DNA from: Mycolicibacterium malmesburyense
Lineage (GTDB): Bacteria; Actinomycetota; Actinomycetes; Mycobacteriales; Mycobacteriaceae
Assembly: GCF_001050015.1 (NCBI RefSeq)
Contig: NZ_CVTB01000253.1
Span: 1 to 58,559 of the forward strand
Reading direction: 5' to 3'
Length of the DNA: 58,559 nt
Below are positions 22,439 to 33,037 of the stretch, piece after piece (the stretch's first letter is position 1; every line of letters begins with the position of its first letter). The notes below the pieces were generated by a model. The model made no database searches. It was not told the origin of the DNA and saw only the letters and a list, made by a program, of their open reading frames with translations. The position numbers and the translations under genes were made by a program.

Positions 22439-25400
22439 TGCGGGCGTCAACTTCTCGCAGAGGAGCCCCGCCAAACCGCGAATAGTGTTGATGTCGGTCG
22501 GAGGAATCCGGACACCGGTTTCGGTCTCGATGCGGGTACGCAGTTCCAGCGCGCTCAGCGAGTCCATGCCGTATTCGGAAAGCGGACGATCGGGATCAAC
22601 GCTGCGGCGCAGGATCACGCCGATCTGCTCGGAGATCAAGCGCTGCAGCCTGGTTGGCCACTCGTCGGGCGGCAGCTCGTCGAGCTCGGCCCGCAATTTG
22701 CTGGTGCCTGTCGAGCGATTTCCGGCCGACCGGAATGCCTCGGCGAAAGGACTGCGTTCAGCGAAGGCCGCCAACCACGGAGCGGCGATGATCGGCGCAT
22801 AGCCGGAGTAGGCGCGATCGTGACGGAGAAGCGCTTCGAACGCGTATGCACCCTCCTCGGGGGCGATGGCCGCGCCGGCGCCCTCCGCCAGCACGGTACC
22901 GCGACCGATCTGGCTCCACGCCCCCCACGCGATTGCGGTAGCGGGCAATCCCTGCGCTCGGCGCCATAGCGTGAAGGCATCGAGCCAACTATTGGCCGCC
23001 GCGTAGGCGCCCTGTCCTGGGGAGCCCACCATAGCGGCAGCAGATGAGAACGAGCAGAACCAATCCAGCGGCTGGTCTTTCATGGCGGTGTGCAGGTTCC
23101 ATGCTCCATGAGCTTTGGGAGCCCAGTCCCGCTCGACCAGTTCGTCGGTGATATTGGTGAGTGCAGCGTCCTCGATCAACCCCGCCGCATGCAAGACCCC
23201 GCGCACTGCAAGTCCAGTGGCGGTCGCCGCCGACACCAGTCGTTCGCAGGTGACGGCGTCAGCGACGTCTCCGCACTCCACCACCACGTCGCCTCCGATC
23301 GCCCGGATGCACTCGATGGTTTCCAGTGCCTCGAGAGTCGGTTGCGAACGCGAACACAACACGATGCGCCCACAACCAGCCGCGGCCATCTTCTCGGCGA
23401 AATATAGGCCTAAGCCGCCCAATCCGCCGGTGACGATGTAGGCCCCATCGCGGCGGAAAACTCCTACCTGCGAAGGCGGTACGGCGACCCGTGACGAGCC
23501 CCCGTGCGGGATATCGAGCACGAGTTTGCCGGTGTGCTGTGCACCGCTCATTGTCCGAATAGCGTTGGCGGCGTCTGCAAGTGGGTAGTGCGTGGTCTGC
23601 GGCACGGGCAGCGAACCGTCTGCCGTGAGGCCGTATACCTCGTTCAGTAAGTCACGGAGTCGGTCCGGATGACTGACGGACATCAACGCCAGATCGACTG
23701 CGTGAAATGTGAGGTTGCGCCGGAACGGGAACAATCCCAGTCGAGTGTCGCCGTAGATATCGCGCTTTCCGATCTCGACGAAGCGTCCACCGAACGCCAG
23801 CAACTCGAGACCCGCGCGCTGAGCTGCACCGGTAACAGAGTTGAGGACGATGTCCACGCCGTAGCCTTCGGTGTCACGGCGGATTCCCTCGGCGAACTCG
23901 AGGCTTCGCGAATCGTAAACATATTCGATTCCCATGTCGCGCAACATCTGTCGGCGCTGCTCACTGCCGGCGGTGGCGAAGATCTCGGCACCCGCTGCGC
24001 GGGCGATATTGATCGCTGCCAGCCCCACTCCGCCGGTGGCGGAATGGATCAGCACCTTATCGCCGCTCCTGATCCGAGCCTGATCATGCAGACCGTACCA
24101 AGCGGTGGCTGTCGCGATGGTCAGCGCCGCCGCGTCACCCTCGACGAGACCGTCAGGCAGCGGTACGGCCAGGTTCGCATCGCAGGTGATGTACGTGCTC
24201 CAGCAGCCGTTCGCGGACAGCCCTCCTACGCGATCGCCTACCTTGAGGCCGGTGACGTCCGGGCCGACCTTTGTGACCGTCCCGGCGAAGTCGGCGCCGA
24301 GTTCGGGCAATCGGCCTTCGAAGGCGGGATAGCGGCCGAACGCCACCAGTACGTCGGCGAAGTTGATGCTCGATGCGTGGACCGCCACCTCGATCTGTCC
24401 GGCTCCGGGCGGAACTCGATCGCATGCCGTCAGTTCCAGTGAATCGAGGTCGCCTGGTGTCCGAATCTGTAGCCGCATCCCGTCCCGTTCATGAGCGGCT
24501 ATCTTGGATCTCCGTTCCTCGGGTAGCAGAGGTGCCGGACGCAATCGCGCCGCGTACCAATGGCTGTTGCGCCAGGCGGTCTCGTCTTCCTCGGACCCGC
24601 TGAGCAGCTGCTGGGCCAGGTGCTCAGCGCCGGTGGCTTCGTCCATATCGATCTGGGTGGCATTCAGATGCGGATGTTCGGAGCCGATCACTCGCACCAA
24701 GCCCCGCAAGCCGGCCTGCTCGAGGTTGGGCCGATCACCGGCCAACACGCATTGTGCGTTGCGCGTCACTACGTATACGCGAGGCGGCTCACCAGAGATC
24801 TCCGGCAGCGGTTGGACTATGCGAACCAGATGCTGCACGTTTTCCTGGCCCATCAGCGGCGCTTCTTCGTCGGTGGCACCGTTTCCCGGGCCGGTGAGGA
24901 TGACGATGCCGCTGAATCCGCCGCCGCGCAGGTTGTTCAAGAGCCTCTCGATGTTCGAGGCGTGGTCGGCGTGTATCGGCCAGGACATGGTGGTGCAGTG
25001 CGCGCCATGCACTTTCAGCACATCACTCAGGTTCGTCGCCATCAGATCGACCGCAGTGGTGCTGATCAACAGCCAGGTACCCGCGTCGGCGGGCGCAAGC
25101 TCGGGCAACTGTCGCTGCTGCCAGTCGATTGTGAGCAACCGCTCGGCCAATATCCGATCCTTCTGGCTTTGCTCGGACGTACCCGTGCCCAGCCGCAGGC
25201 CTTCAACAACGAGTACCGTTTGGCCGTCCTCGTCGAGCACGTCGATGTCAGCCTCAACCCCGGTGGCGTCGACGCCGGTGATCCGGGTGTAGCAGTAGTG
25301 GCCGCCCCGAGCCGTGCCGTAGGCGCGCAACCGCCTGACACCCAGGGGTAATGCCAACACACCGGGGCCCAGCGACTTCACCTTCGGGTGCGCCGCGACC

Positions 25401-28400
25401 GACTGGAAGCAGGCGTCGAGTAGGGCGGGGTGTACGCCGTAGGCGTCCTGTTGGGAACGGATCGAGCGGGGCAGCGCTACTTCGGCGAGCACGGTCTCGG
25501 TCTCCCCGTCACCGCTGTGCACTGATGACAGACCGGCGAACGCGGGACCGTATTGGAGACCGTGTTCGTGTACATGTCTGCGAACGTCGTCGCCCTCTTC
25601 GTGATCCGGATGGGCGGCAAGCAGCGCGGCCGCGTCGAGGCGGCGTTGATCCTCGTCGCTCGCAAGATGCAGGACGGCCTGCGCGTGCCGCGTATGTTCG
25701 CCGCCCCCGCTGGTTGACACCTTGAAATCCAAGGCTTGGCCGGGTCTAGCCCATTCGGCGGAAGCGGCAACCGTGGTGGTTTCGTCCAGAAGCAGCGCCT
25801 GCTCGAACAGAATGTCTCGCACCTCAGAGCACTCACCGAGGACGGTGCGTGCGGCTGCCAGTGCCATTTCGCAATAGGCGGCCGCCGGGAGCACAGCCAC
25901 ATCGTGGACCTGGTGATCGGCGAGCCAAGGCTGAGCGATGGTGCCGATATCGGACTGCCACACGTGGCGTTCGGGCTCCTCTTGTAGGTGCACGTGCGGA
26001 CCCAGCAATGGATGCACTGCGATCGTGCGACCACCACGGGATGACGCATCTTGGCTTCCGCCGCTCACCCAGAGCGACCGGTGCGTCCACGTCGGCAGCG
26101 GCGTATCCACGAGGCGCCCGTCCGGGCATAGGACGGAGTAATCGATCGCAGCCCCGGCAGCGTGCAGCTCCGCGACAAACCCGCGCAAACCATGAGGAAG
26201 CGCCTGCTCGCGTCGCATGGCCGCCAAGGCGGCGATCGGGATCTCGCGACTACGGGCGGTCTGCTCGAGAGCGCGGGTGAGGAGCGGGTGTGGCGACAAC
26301 TCGGCGAACACCCGGTGGCCGTCTTCCAAGGCGGCCTGTACAGCCGTGGCGAATCGCACCATCCGGCGCATGTTGGTCACCCAGTACGTCGCGTCGCACA
26401 CGGGTTGCTCGCGCGGGTCGAACATGGTTGCCGAGTAGAAGGGAACATCCGGGGTCATCGGCTTGAGGTCGGCGAGTGCTTCCGTCAGCTCGGGAACGAT
26501 GGGCTCGACCTGCGGTGAGTGGAAGGCGACGTCGACGGGGACGAGCCGAGCCACCACCTCGCGTTCCTCCCAGCCCGCGATGAGATCTCGAACCGTTTGG
26601 GTTGCCCCGGCTACCACTGTGGAATCCGGAGAGGGTACAACGGCCACTACGACGTCGGTGATGCCGGCGGCGGTCAACTCCGAAAGCACCTGTTTCGCAG
26701 GTAATTCCACCATAGCGGTGGCACCTTGGCCCGCGATGCGCGACATCAGCCGTGAGCGGCGACAGATCAGGCGCAACCCGTCTTCGAGTGAGAGCGCTCC
26801 AGCGACGACAGCCGCCGCGGCCTCACCCAGGGAATGTCCGATGACCGCGGCTGGGCGCACCCCGTAGGCCTTCATAGTGGCGGCAAGGCCCACCTGGATG
26901 GTGAACAACGTAGGCTGGAGCCGATCCTGACCGGTCGCCACCTCGTTGGATGACATGGCCTCAGTCACCGAAAAGCCTGCTTCGAGGGCGATCACATGTT
27001 CGGCTTGCGCTACTGTTGCGGCGAAAACCGGCTCCGTCGCCAATAATTCGGCACCCATCTTGGGCCATTGCGAGCCCTGCCCAGAGAACACCCATACCGG
27101 ACCACGATCATCCCGCCCGACGGCGGTCTGGAAGGGACTTTCACCTTCGGCGACAGCTCTCAGTGCCTCGATGACCTGCGGCTTGCCGCTGGCGACGACA
27201 GCGGTTCGAACCGGGCGGTGCACACGCCGACGGGCCAGGGTGTAAGCGAGATCCGGCAACTCCACGTCGTCACGTGTTTGCATCCAGTCGGCCAGCCGAC
27301 CGGCGGTTCGACGCAACTCCTCGGCCGAGGTCGAGGAGATCAAGAACATCAGCGCCGACGGATCGACGGATTCGATCTCAGGCAGAGTGGGGTCAGGAGC
27401 CTGCTCCACGACCGCGTGCACATTGGTTCCGGAAATTCCGTATGACGACACCGCGGCCCGTCGGGGGTGCTGCCCGTTTGTGGGCCACGGTGTATTGGCC
27501 TGCGGCACAAAAAGATGAGTCGAAATGTCTGCCATGGCGTCGGGCAACCGTGTGAAGTGCAGGTTCTGCGGCACGACCCCGCGCTGCAGTGCGAGCACTG
27601 CTTTCACCAGACCGAGAGCGCCGGACGCCGCCTGGGTATGGCCGAAGTTGGTTTTCGAGGAGCCGAGGGCGCAGGGGGAGCCAGTGCCGTAAACCTCTGC
27701 GAGGCTGGCATATTCGATGGGGTCACCGGTGGGCGTGCCGGTACCGTGTGCCTCCACCATTCCTACAGTCGCCGGATCGACACCGGCCGCAGCCAGCGCC
27801 TCCCGGTAGGCCGCTACTTGCGCGGACTGCGACGGCGTCGCGATGTTGATGGTGCGACCATCTTGGTTCGCGGCCGTACCCCGTATCACGGCCAAGATCC
27901 GGTCACCATCGCGTTGCGCGTCGGCCAACCGCTTGAAGAGCAGAACGACGCAGCCCTCCCCGCCTACGAAACCGTCTGCCCCGGCGTCGAAAGCATGGCA
28001 CCGTCCGGTAGGTGAGAACATGCCCTCGGCCGAGCCGGCCGACCACTTGCGAGGGTCGAGCGCCAGCGAGACGCCACCGGCGAAGGCGAGGTCGCTTTCG
28101 CGCTCATGCAAGCTGCGGCACGCCAGGTGCACCGCTGTCAGACCTGACGAGCATGCGGTGTCCACCGTGAGGGCGGGGCCATGCAATCCGAGTGCGTAGG
28201 CCACCCGCCCGGACGCCAGGCTGAAGTTGTTCCCGGTAAATCCGTACGGTTGCTCGACGGCGCCGGCATCAGCGGCCAACAACTGATAGTCGTTGTGCGT
28301 CAACCCCATGAACACACCTGTCAGCGAGTCGGCCAACGCCTCCCGGGTCAGGCCGGCATTCTCCATCGCCTCCCAGGAGGTCTCGAGCAGCAACCGATGC

Positions 28401-28720
28401 TGCGGGTCGGTCGCGGTGGCTTCACGCTCGTTGATGCCGAAGAAGTCGGCGTCGAAACCGGCCACGTCGTCGAGGAACGCACCCCACTTCGACACCGATC
28501 GCCCGGGCACCCCCGGCTCCGGGTCGTAGTACTCGTCGGCATCCCAGCGGTCGGCAGGGACCTCGGTAACGAGGTCATCGCCTCGGATCAGTGCCTCCCA
28601 CAACAGCTGGGGAGAGTCGATCCCGCCCGGCAGTCGGCACGCCATGCCGATAACGGCAACCGGAGTGACACCCGATCTCGAGTTCCCTGAAGAATCGGGC
28701 GCGGTCTGGAATGACCCCAT
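22424..28720 (-). CDS. Highly reducing type I PKS (Mas/Pks2-like)
   Basis: 2098 residues, the size and order of mycocerosic acid synthase. KS: Cys190 in VDTACSSG, His325 in EAHGTGT, His361 in [12 protein letters not shown]: Ser630 in GHSLGE. DH: His936 in [18 protein letters not shown] loop SATGGVG, about 1560. KR: GGLGGLG about 1765, Tyr1906. ACP: Ser2054 in GMDSLSA. All reductive domains look intact, so it should elongate a fatty acyl chain with full reduction. The AT specificity stretch reads VAFHS (about 731-735). Phe here is typical of malonyl-CoA, whereas Mas carries Ser and uses methylmalonyl-CoA, so an unbranched chain is inferred. A strong AGGGGGA lies just before the ATG. It is divergent from the FAAL, and together they probably make the N-acyl group of the lipopeptide, as pks and fadD do in GPL loci. 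Confidence 0.93.
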   Translation of the reverse strand: MGSFQTAPDSSGNSRSGVTPVAVIGMACRLPGGIDSPQLLWEALIRGDDLVTEVPADRWDADEYYDPEPGVPGRSVSKWGAFLDDVAGFDADFFGINEREATATDPQHRLLLETSWEAMENAGLTREALADSLTGVFMGLTHNDYQLLAADAGAVEQPYGFTGNNFSLASGRVAYALGLHGPALTVDTACSSGLTAVHLACRSLHERESDLAFAGGVSLALDPRKWSAGSAEGMFSPTGRCHAFDAGADGFVGGEGCVVLLFKRLADAQRDGDRILAVIRGTAANQDGRTINIATPSQSAQVAAYREALAAAGVDPATVGMVEAHGTGTPTGDPIEYASLAEVYGTGSPCALGSSKTNFGHTQAASGALGLVKAVLALQRGVVPQNLHFTRLPDAMADISTHLFVPQANTPWPTNGQHPRRAAVSSYGISGTNVHAVVEQAPDPTLPEIESVDPSALMFLISSTSAEELRRTAGRLADWMQTRDDVELPDLAYTLARRRVHRPVRTAVVASGKPQVIEALRAVAEGESPFQTAVGRDDRGPVWVFSGQGSQWPKMGAELLATEPVFAATVAQAEHVIALEAGFSVTEAMSSNEVATGQDRLQPTLFTIQVGLAATMKAYGVRPAAVIGHSLGEAAAAVVAGALSLEDGLRLICRRSRLMSRIAGQGATAMVELPAKQVLSELTAAGITDVVVAVVPSPDSTVVAGATQTVRDLIAGWEEREVVARLVPVDVAFHSPQVEPIVPELTEALADLKPMTPDVPFYSATMFDPREQPVCDATYWVTNMRRMVRFATAVQAALEDGHRVFAELSPHPLLTRALEQTARSREIPIAALAAMRREQALPHGLRGFVAELHAAGAAIDYSVLCPDGRLVDTPLPTWTHRSLWVSGGSQDASSRGGRTIAVHPLLGPHVHLQEEPERHVWQSDIGTIAQPWLADHQVHDVAVLPAAAYCEMALAAARTVLGECSEVRDILFEQALLLDETTTVAASAEWARPGQALDFKVSTSGGGEHTRHAQAVLHLASDEDQRRLDAAALLAAHPDHEEGDDVRRHVHEHGLQYGPAFAGLSSVHSGDGETETVLAEVALPRSIRSQQDAYGVHPALLDACFQSVAAHPKVKSLGPGVLALPLGVRRLRAYGTARGGHYCYTRITGVDATGVEADIDVLDEDGQTVLVVEGLRLGTGTSEQSQKDRILAERLLTIDWQQRQLPELAPADAGTWLLISTTAVDLMATNLSDVLKVHGAHCTTMSWPIHADHASNIERLLNNLRGGGFSGIVILTGPGNGATDEEAPLMGQENVQHLVRIVQPLPEISGEPPRVYVVTRNAQCVLAGDRPNLEQAGLRGLVRVIGSEHPHLNATQIDMDEATGAEHLAQQLLSGSEEDETAWRNSHWYAARLRPAPLLPEERRSKIAAHERDGMRLQIRTPGDLDSLELTACDRVPPGAGQIEVAVHASSINFADVLVAFGRYPAFEGRLPELGADFAGTVTKVGPDVTGLKVGDRVGGLSANGCWSTYITCDANLAVPLPDGLVEGDAAALTIATATAWYGLHDQARIRSGDKVLIHSATGGVGLAAINIARAAGAEIFATAGSEQRRQMLRDMGIEYVYDSRSLEFAEGIRRDTEGYGVDIVLNSVTGAAQRAGLELLAFGGRFVEIGKRDIYGDTRLGLFPFRRNLTFHAVDLALMSVSHPDRLRDLLNEVYGLTADGSLPVPQTTHYPLADAANAIRTMSGAQHTGKLVLDIPHGGSSRVAVPPSQVGVFRRDGAYIVTGGLGGLGLYFAEKMAAAGCGRIVLCSRSQPTLEALETIECIRAIGGDVVVECGDVADAVTCERLVSAATATGLAVRGVLHAAGLIEDAALTNITDELVERDWAPKAHGAWNLHTAMKDQPLDWFCSFSSAAAMVGSPGQGAYAAANSWLDAFTLWRRAQGLPATAIAWGAWSQIGRGTVLAEGAGAAIAPEEGAYAFEALLRHDRAYSGYAPIIAAPWLAAFAERSPFAEAFRSAGNRSTGTSKLRAELDELPPDEWPTRLQRLISEQIGVILRRSVDPDRPLSEYGMDSLSALELRTRIETETGVRIPPTDINTIRGLAGLLCEKLTPAQGRA

Positions 28721-29170
28721 CTCTTCCCCCTACAGCGGTTGCACTGGTGTCGACCGCTGCTCGGCCAAGCCCGCGTGTCTCGTCACGGTTGGCGCGCAGC
28801 GGCTTCGATGCACATCGACAGTCGTAATTGACAACCGTAATTTCGCGGATGCCTTGTTGTCCCGGGATCCGGTTTATCTGTCTCGAACGGCGCGCTGACA
28901 ACGATGGTTTGCTGGTTTTTTTCGCGCTCCTCGTGAGCGGGGATGTATGCGACCACGCTCAGGCGGCCGTTTGAGAGCTGCCGCCAACAAGCGGTGCCAG
29001 CCGCTCTGCCGTCCGCAATACGGGCGACCCACCGGCACAAGTGGGGGTTCAGGCACGTCATGAGGCAACCTCGGGCATATCGCCGGCGAAATCGCGAGGG
29101 GATATCGGTATGCTCACCGCAAACTTTGCTGCGGTTTCCGGGTTGCGGGCGGGGCGGCCACGGTAACCTG
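28721..29170. other. Divergent intergenic region between PKS and FAAL
   Basis: 450 bases between two divergent lipid genes, hence likely to carry both promoters and common control. The open frame of the FAAL extends leftwards to 28943, but that extension has no family resemblance. I see no clear promoter hexamers. Confidence 0.5.
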
Positions 29171-30913
29171 ATGCCCGTGGTCGAAACTTCGGTTCTGACT
29201 TTGCTGCGTGAACGCGCCAGCATTCAGCCAGACGACACGGTGTTCACTTTCATGGACTACGACCAGGATTGGTCGGGAGTCAAACAAACGCTCAAGTGGG
29301 CGGAGCTGTATCGCCGGACGATCAACGTCGCTGGTGTGCTCCGGCAATTGGGCTCGGAAGGCGACCGTGCTCTGGTCTTGGCGCCGCAGGGCCTGGACTA
29401 CGTCGTCGCGTTCCTCGGCGCGTTACAGGCTGGTCAGATAGCGGTTCCCCTCTCGGTTCCGCTCGGCGGCGCGGCCGATGAGCGCGTCAGTTCCGTGCTG
29501 CGGGATGCCTCCCCGAAGGTCGTACTGACGACGTCCGCGGTCGCGAGCACGGTGTCCGCATTTGTTGAGTCGGAAGCCGGCGACTCCCCTCCAGCAGTGG
29601 TCGAGGTCGACGAGTTGGGTGGCGACGGCGCGACGGGGCTGGGTTCCGGCGGCGCGGATCACCCCAGCTTGGCGTATCTGCAATACACGTCGGGATCAAC
29701 ACGCTCGCCGGCCGGAGTCGTGATGTCGCACGAGAACATCATGACCAACTTCGAACAGTGGATGTCCGACTACTTCGCGGATTACGGAAAGGTCCCTCCG
29801 CCTGACGCCACCATCGTCTCCTGGCTGCCGTTCTACCACGACATGGGCCTCTATCTGGGTGTGTTTGCGCCCATCCTCACCGGGGTGCCCGCCGTGCTCA
29901 CCAGTCCGGTGGCGTTTCTGCAGAGGCCGGCGCGGTGGATACAGCTGATCGCAGGTAACAGGAAGGCGTTCACAGCGGCGCCGAACTTCGCGTTCGAGCT
30001 GGCGGTCCGGAAAACGACCGACGACGACATGGCCGGGCTTGATCTCTCCGACGTGCTTGTCATCGCCACCGGCAGTGAGCGCGTGAACCCGGCGACGCTG
30101 CAACGCTTCACCCGACGGTTCGCCGGCTTCAACCTGCGCGAGGAGGTGATACGTCCGTCGTATGGTCTGGCAGAAGCCACGGTATATGTAGCCACCCGTA
30201 CGTCACCCGAACCACCGGCGATCCTGCGCTTCGATTCGGAGAAGCTCTCCGTAGGCAAGGCGGAGCGCTGCGCAAGCGGTGGTACTCCGCTGGTGAGCTA
30301 CGGAGTGCCGAAATCACCTGTGGTCCGAATCGTCGACCCCGAAACGCGGAGCGAATGTCCGGCGGGGACCGTAGGCGAGATCTGGGTGCACGGCGGTAAC
30401 GTCGCGCGCGGTTACTGGCAGAAGCCCGAAGAAAGCGAAGCCACCTTCGGGGGAACGCTGGGGGATCCGTCGCCTGGCACACCCCAGGGAACATGGCTGC
30501 GCACCGGTGATTCCGGATTCCTCTTCGATGACGAACTGTTCGTCATCGGCCGCATCAAGGATCTGTTGATCGTGTACGGGCGTAATCACTCACCCGACGA
30601 CATCGAGGCGACCATCCAGGAGATCTCCCACAGTCGGTGTGTGGCTATCGCCGTTCCCGACAGCCAAACCGAGAAGCTTGTCGTGATCGTTGAGGTCAAC
30701 ACACACGGCAAATCCGACGAAGAGGCGGCGGAGAAGCTTTCCGCCATCAAAGGCGATGTCACCTCGGCGATATCCAACTCACACGGTCTGGCCGTCGCGG
30801 ATTGCGTCCTGGTGTCACCGGGCGCAATACCGATTACCACCAGCGGCAAAGTCAGGCGATCGACCTGCGTCGAGCAGTACCGGCGCCGTGAGTTCGCCCG
30901 ATTGGACAATTAG
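29171..30913 (+). CDS. Fatty acyl-AMP ligase (FadD, FAAL type)
   Basis: About 580 residues, the normal FAAL length, starting at ATG 29171 ([17 protein letters not shown]). The start was chosen because FAALs begin with [24 protein letters not shown]. Motifs: the AMP-binding P-loop [39 protein letters not shown] and [20 protein letters not shown], the last typical of FAALs. It would activate a fatty acid as acyl-AMP and pass it to a PKS or NRPS carrier protein, here most likely to the neighbouring PKS or to the starter C domain of the NRPS. It is divergent from the PKS. A strong hairpin 40 bases past its stop separates it from the ABC genes. Confidence 0.9.
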   Translation: MPVVETSVLTLLRERASIQPDDTVFTFMDYDQDWSGVKQTLKWAELYRRTINVAGVLRQLGSEGDRALVLAPQGLDYVVAFLGALQAGQIAVPLSVPLGGAADERVSSVLRDASPKVVLTTSAVASTVSAFVESEAGDSPPAVVEVDELGGDGATGLGSGGADHPSLAYLQYTSGSTRSPAGVVMSHENIMTNFEQWMSDYFADYGKVPPPDATIVSWLPFYHDMGLYLGVFAPILTGVPAVLTSPVAFLQRPARWIQLIAGNRKAFTAAPNFAFELAVRKTTDDDMAGLDLSDVLVIATGSERVNPATLQRFTRRFAGFNLREEVIRPSYGLAEATVYVATRTSPEPPAILRFDSEKLSVGKAERCASGGTPLVSYGVPKSPVVRIVDPETRSECPAGTVGEIWVHGGNVARGYWQKPEESEATFGGTLGDPSPGTPQGTWLRTGDSGFLFDDELFVIGRIKDLLIVYGRNHSPDDIEATIQEISHSRCVAIAVPDSQTEKLVVIVEVNTHGKSDEEAAEKLSAIKGDVTSAISNSHGLAVADCVLVSPGAIPITTSGKVRRSTCVEQYRRREFARLDN

Positions 30914-30951
30914 GCCCAAACCGCAGGCGTTTTCAGCACCCGTCGAGGGGA

Positions 30952-30996
30952 GCGCCGCTGACCAGGGTACCCCGTATGTGCCCTGGCCAGCGGCGC
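30952..30996 (+). terminator. Strong hairpin after the FAAL gene
   Basis: A 16-base arm at 30952-30967 (GCGCCGCTGACCAGGG) is complementary with one mismatch to 30981-30996, with a 13-base loop. No U-tract follows, as is usual in GC-rich actinobacteria. It probably ends FAAL transcription before the ABC transporter genes. Confidence 0.65.
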
Positions 30997-31043
30997 GGGG
31001 AAGCCGTTGACCTTATCCATTGTTGAGGTTCTACGGTGATTTC

Positions 31044-32924
31044 ATGAGCATGGAAACGGTCGCGCGGCAGGCGCTCTACCGGCAGTCGCATGCCCGCGGC
31101 GGTGACCTGCGGTCGCTGCTGAACGCGGCGTTACTGCGTCGCATCTGGCGCTTCGCCCGTCGCCACCATCTTCGGCTGCGCGCGTTCGTCGCCGTCAGCG
31201 TCGTCGCGGCGCTCCTCGGCGTCGCCACACCCGTGCTGGCGGGCAAGGTCGTCGACGCGATCACCGCGGGTTCGGCCCGCACGGTGTTCGTTTTGGCGGC
31301 TGTCATCGCGGCGGTGGCCGTCGCCGAAACCGTCGCCTCCCTCGTGACGAGGTGGCTGTCCTCGACGATCGGAGAGGGCCTGATCCTCGACCTGCGCACC
31401 GCGGTGTTCGACCACGTGCAACGGATGCCGGTCGCCTTCTTCACCCGCACCCGAACCGGCGCACTGGTCAGCCGCCTCGGCAACGACGTCATGGGCGCGC
31501 AGCGTGCCTTCTCCGACACGCTGTCTGGCGTGGTGGCCAACCTCGTGACGCTCACGCTGACGTTGGTGGTGATGCTGTCGATCTCCTGGCAGGTCACCCT
31601 GCTCTCGCTGGTGCTCGTGCCGCTGTTCATCGTTCCCGCCCGCCGGATCGGCCGCACCATGGCCCGGCTGTCGCGCGAGGCCGCCGCCCACAACGCGACC
31701 ATGAACACCCAGATGACCGAACGGTTCTCGGCGCCCGGCGCGACGCTGGTCAAGCTGTTCGGCAATCCCGCGACCGAATCCCGCGAGTTCGCCGTGCGCG
31801 CGGGCCGCGTCCGCGACATCGGCGTGAAAACCGCGATGCTGCAGTCGGTCTTCATGAACTCGCTGACGTTCATGTCCGCCCTGGCGCTCGCACTGGTCTA
31901 CGGGCTCGGCGGCGCCCTCGCGATCGGCGGCCACCTGCAGGCCGGCGCGATCGTGTCGCTGGCCCTGTTGCTGACCCGGCTCTACGCCCCGCTGACCGCG
32001 CTCGCCAATGCGCACGTCGAGATCGCCAGCGCGCTGGTGTCCTTCGAGCGGGTCTTCGAGGTGCTCGACCTCGAACCGCTCATCGCCGAGAAGCCGGACG
32101 CCGTCCCCGTTCCCGCCGGCCCGGTGGCGGTTGAGTTCGACGACGTGCGCTTCTCCTACCCCTCGGCGGACAAGGTGTCGCTGGCCTCGCTGGAGGAGGT
32201 CGCCGAACTCGACATCCGCGGCGGCGAGGAAGTGTTGCACGGCATCTCGTTCACCGCGCAACCCGGGCAGATGGTGGCGCTGGTGGGCTCGTCGGGCGCG
32301 GGCAAGTCGACGATCGCGTCGCTGCTCGCCCGCCTCTACGACGTCGACTCCGGTGCGGTGACGCTCAACGGAGCAGATGTGCGCGACGTGTCGTTCGCGT
32401 CGCTCAAGGAGACGGTCGGCGTGGTCACCCAGGACGGCCACCTGTTCCACGAGTCCATCCGGGCCAACCTCACGCTGGCGGCGCCCGACGCCACCGACGA
32501 CGAACTGTGGGAGGCTCTCGACCGCGCCCGGCTGGCAGACGTGGTCGCCGAGATGCCCGACGGCCTCGACACCGTCGTTGGCGAGCGCGGCTACCGCCTG
32601 TCCGGCGGGCAGCGCCAGCGGCTGACGATCGCGCGCCTGCTGCTGGGCCGATCGCGGGTCGTCGTGCTCGACGAGGCCACCGCCTCGCTGGACTCCGAAT
32701 CGGAGGCCGCCGTTCGGCAGGCGCTCACCGAGGCGCTCGCCGGCCGGACGTCGATCGTGATCGCGCACCGGCTGTCCACCGTCCGCGCCGCCGACCTCAT
32801 CCTGGTCGTCGAGGACGGCCGCATCGTCGAACGCGGCACGCATTTCGAACTTCTCGCCAACCGGGGCCGGTACGCCGAGTTGTACGAAACTCAGTTCGGA
32901 GCCCAGGAGACGGCGGCGGCATGA
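31044..32924 (+). CDS. ABC exporter half-transporter (fused membrane and ATPase domains)
   Basis: About 626 residues: six predicted membrane helices in the first about 330 residues, then a nucleotide-binding domain. Walker A is GSSGAGKST, the signature LSGGQ and Walker B VVLDEAT with the catalytic Glu, so the ATPase looks complete and may work as a homodimer. ATG 31044 is preferred over an upstream TTG at 31020; ATG 31050 is possible. It is the first of three ABC exporter genes on the same strand and lies 113 bases from the next. Lipid or glycopeptidolipid export is inferred from position; multidrug export would be an equally good general name. The coding DNA here is visibly richer in GC third positions than in the NRPS. 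Confidence 0.9.
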   Translation: MSMETVARQALYRQSHARGGDLRSLLNAALLRRIWRFARRHHLRLRAFVAVSVVAALLGVATPVLAGKVVDAITAGSARTVFVLAAVIAAVAVAETVASLVTRWLSSTIGEGLILDLRTAVFDHVQRMPVAFFTRTRTGALVSRLGNDVMGAQRAFSDTLSGVVANLVTLTLTLVVMLSISWQVTLLSLVLVPLFIVPARRIGRTMARLSREAAAHNATMNTQMTERFSAPGATLVKLFGNPATESREFAVRAGRVRDIGVKTAMLQSVFMNSLTFMSALALALVYGLGGALAIGGHLQAGAIVSLALLLTRLYAPLTALANAHVEIASALVSFERVFEVLDLEPLIAEKPDAVPVPAGPVAVEFDDVRFSYPSADKVSLASLEEVAELDIRGGEEVLHGISFTAQPGQMVALVGSSGAGKSTIASLLARLYDVDSGAVTLNGADVRDVSFASLKETVGVVTQDGHLFHESIRANLTLAAPDATDDELWEALDRARLADVVAEMPDGLDTVVGERGYRLSGGQRQRLTIARLLLGRSRVVVLDEATASLDSESEAAVRQALTEALAGRTSIVIAHRLSTVRAADLILVVEDGRIVERGTHFELLANRGRYAELYETQFGAQETAAA

Positions 32925-33037
32925 TCCAAATTCCCGCGAAACGGTATTCCAGCAGGCCTCCACCCGACTTTTCCCTGCGGGAATACAGTTTCGGCACGCG
33001 AAGCTATCCGGTTGCCCCGCATGGGAAGATGGTCTAA

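Noticed and set aside
28943..29170. N-terminal extension of the FAAL
   Set aside because: FAALs begin at the [11 protein letters not shown] segment; the 76 extra residues look like translated intergenic DNA.
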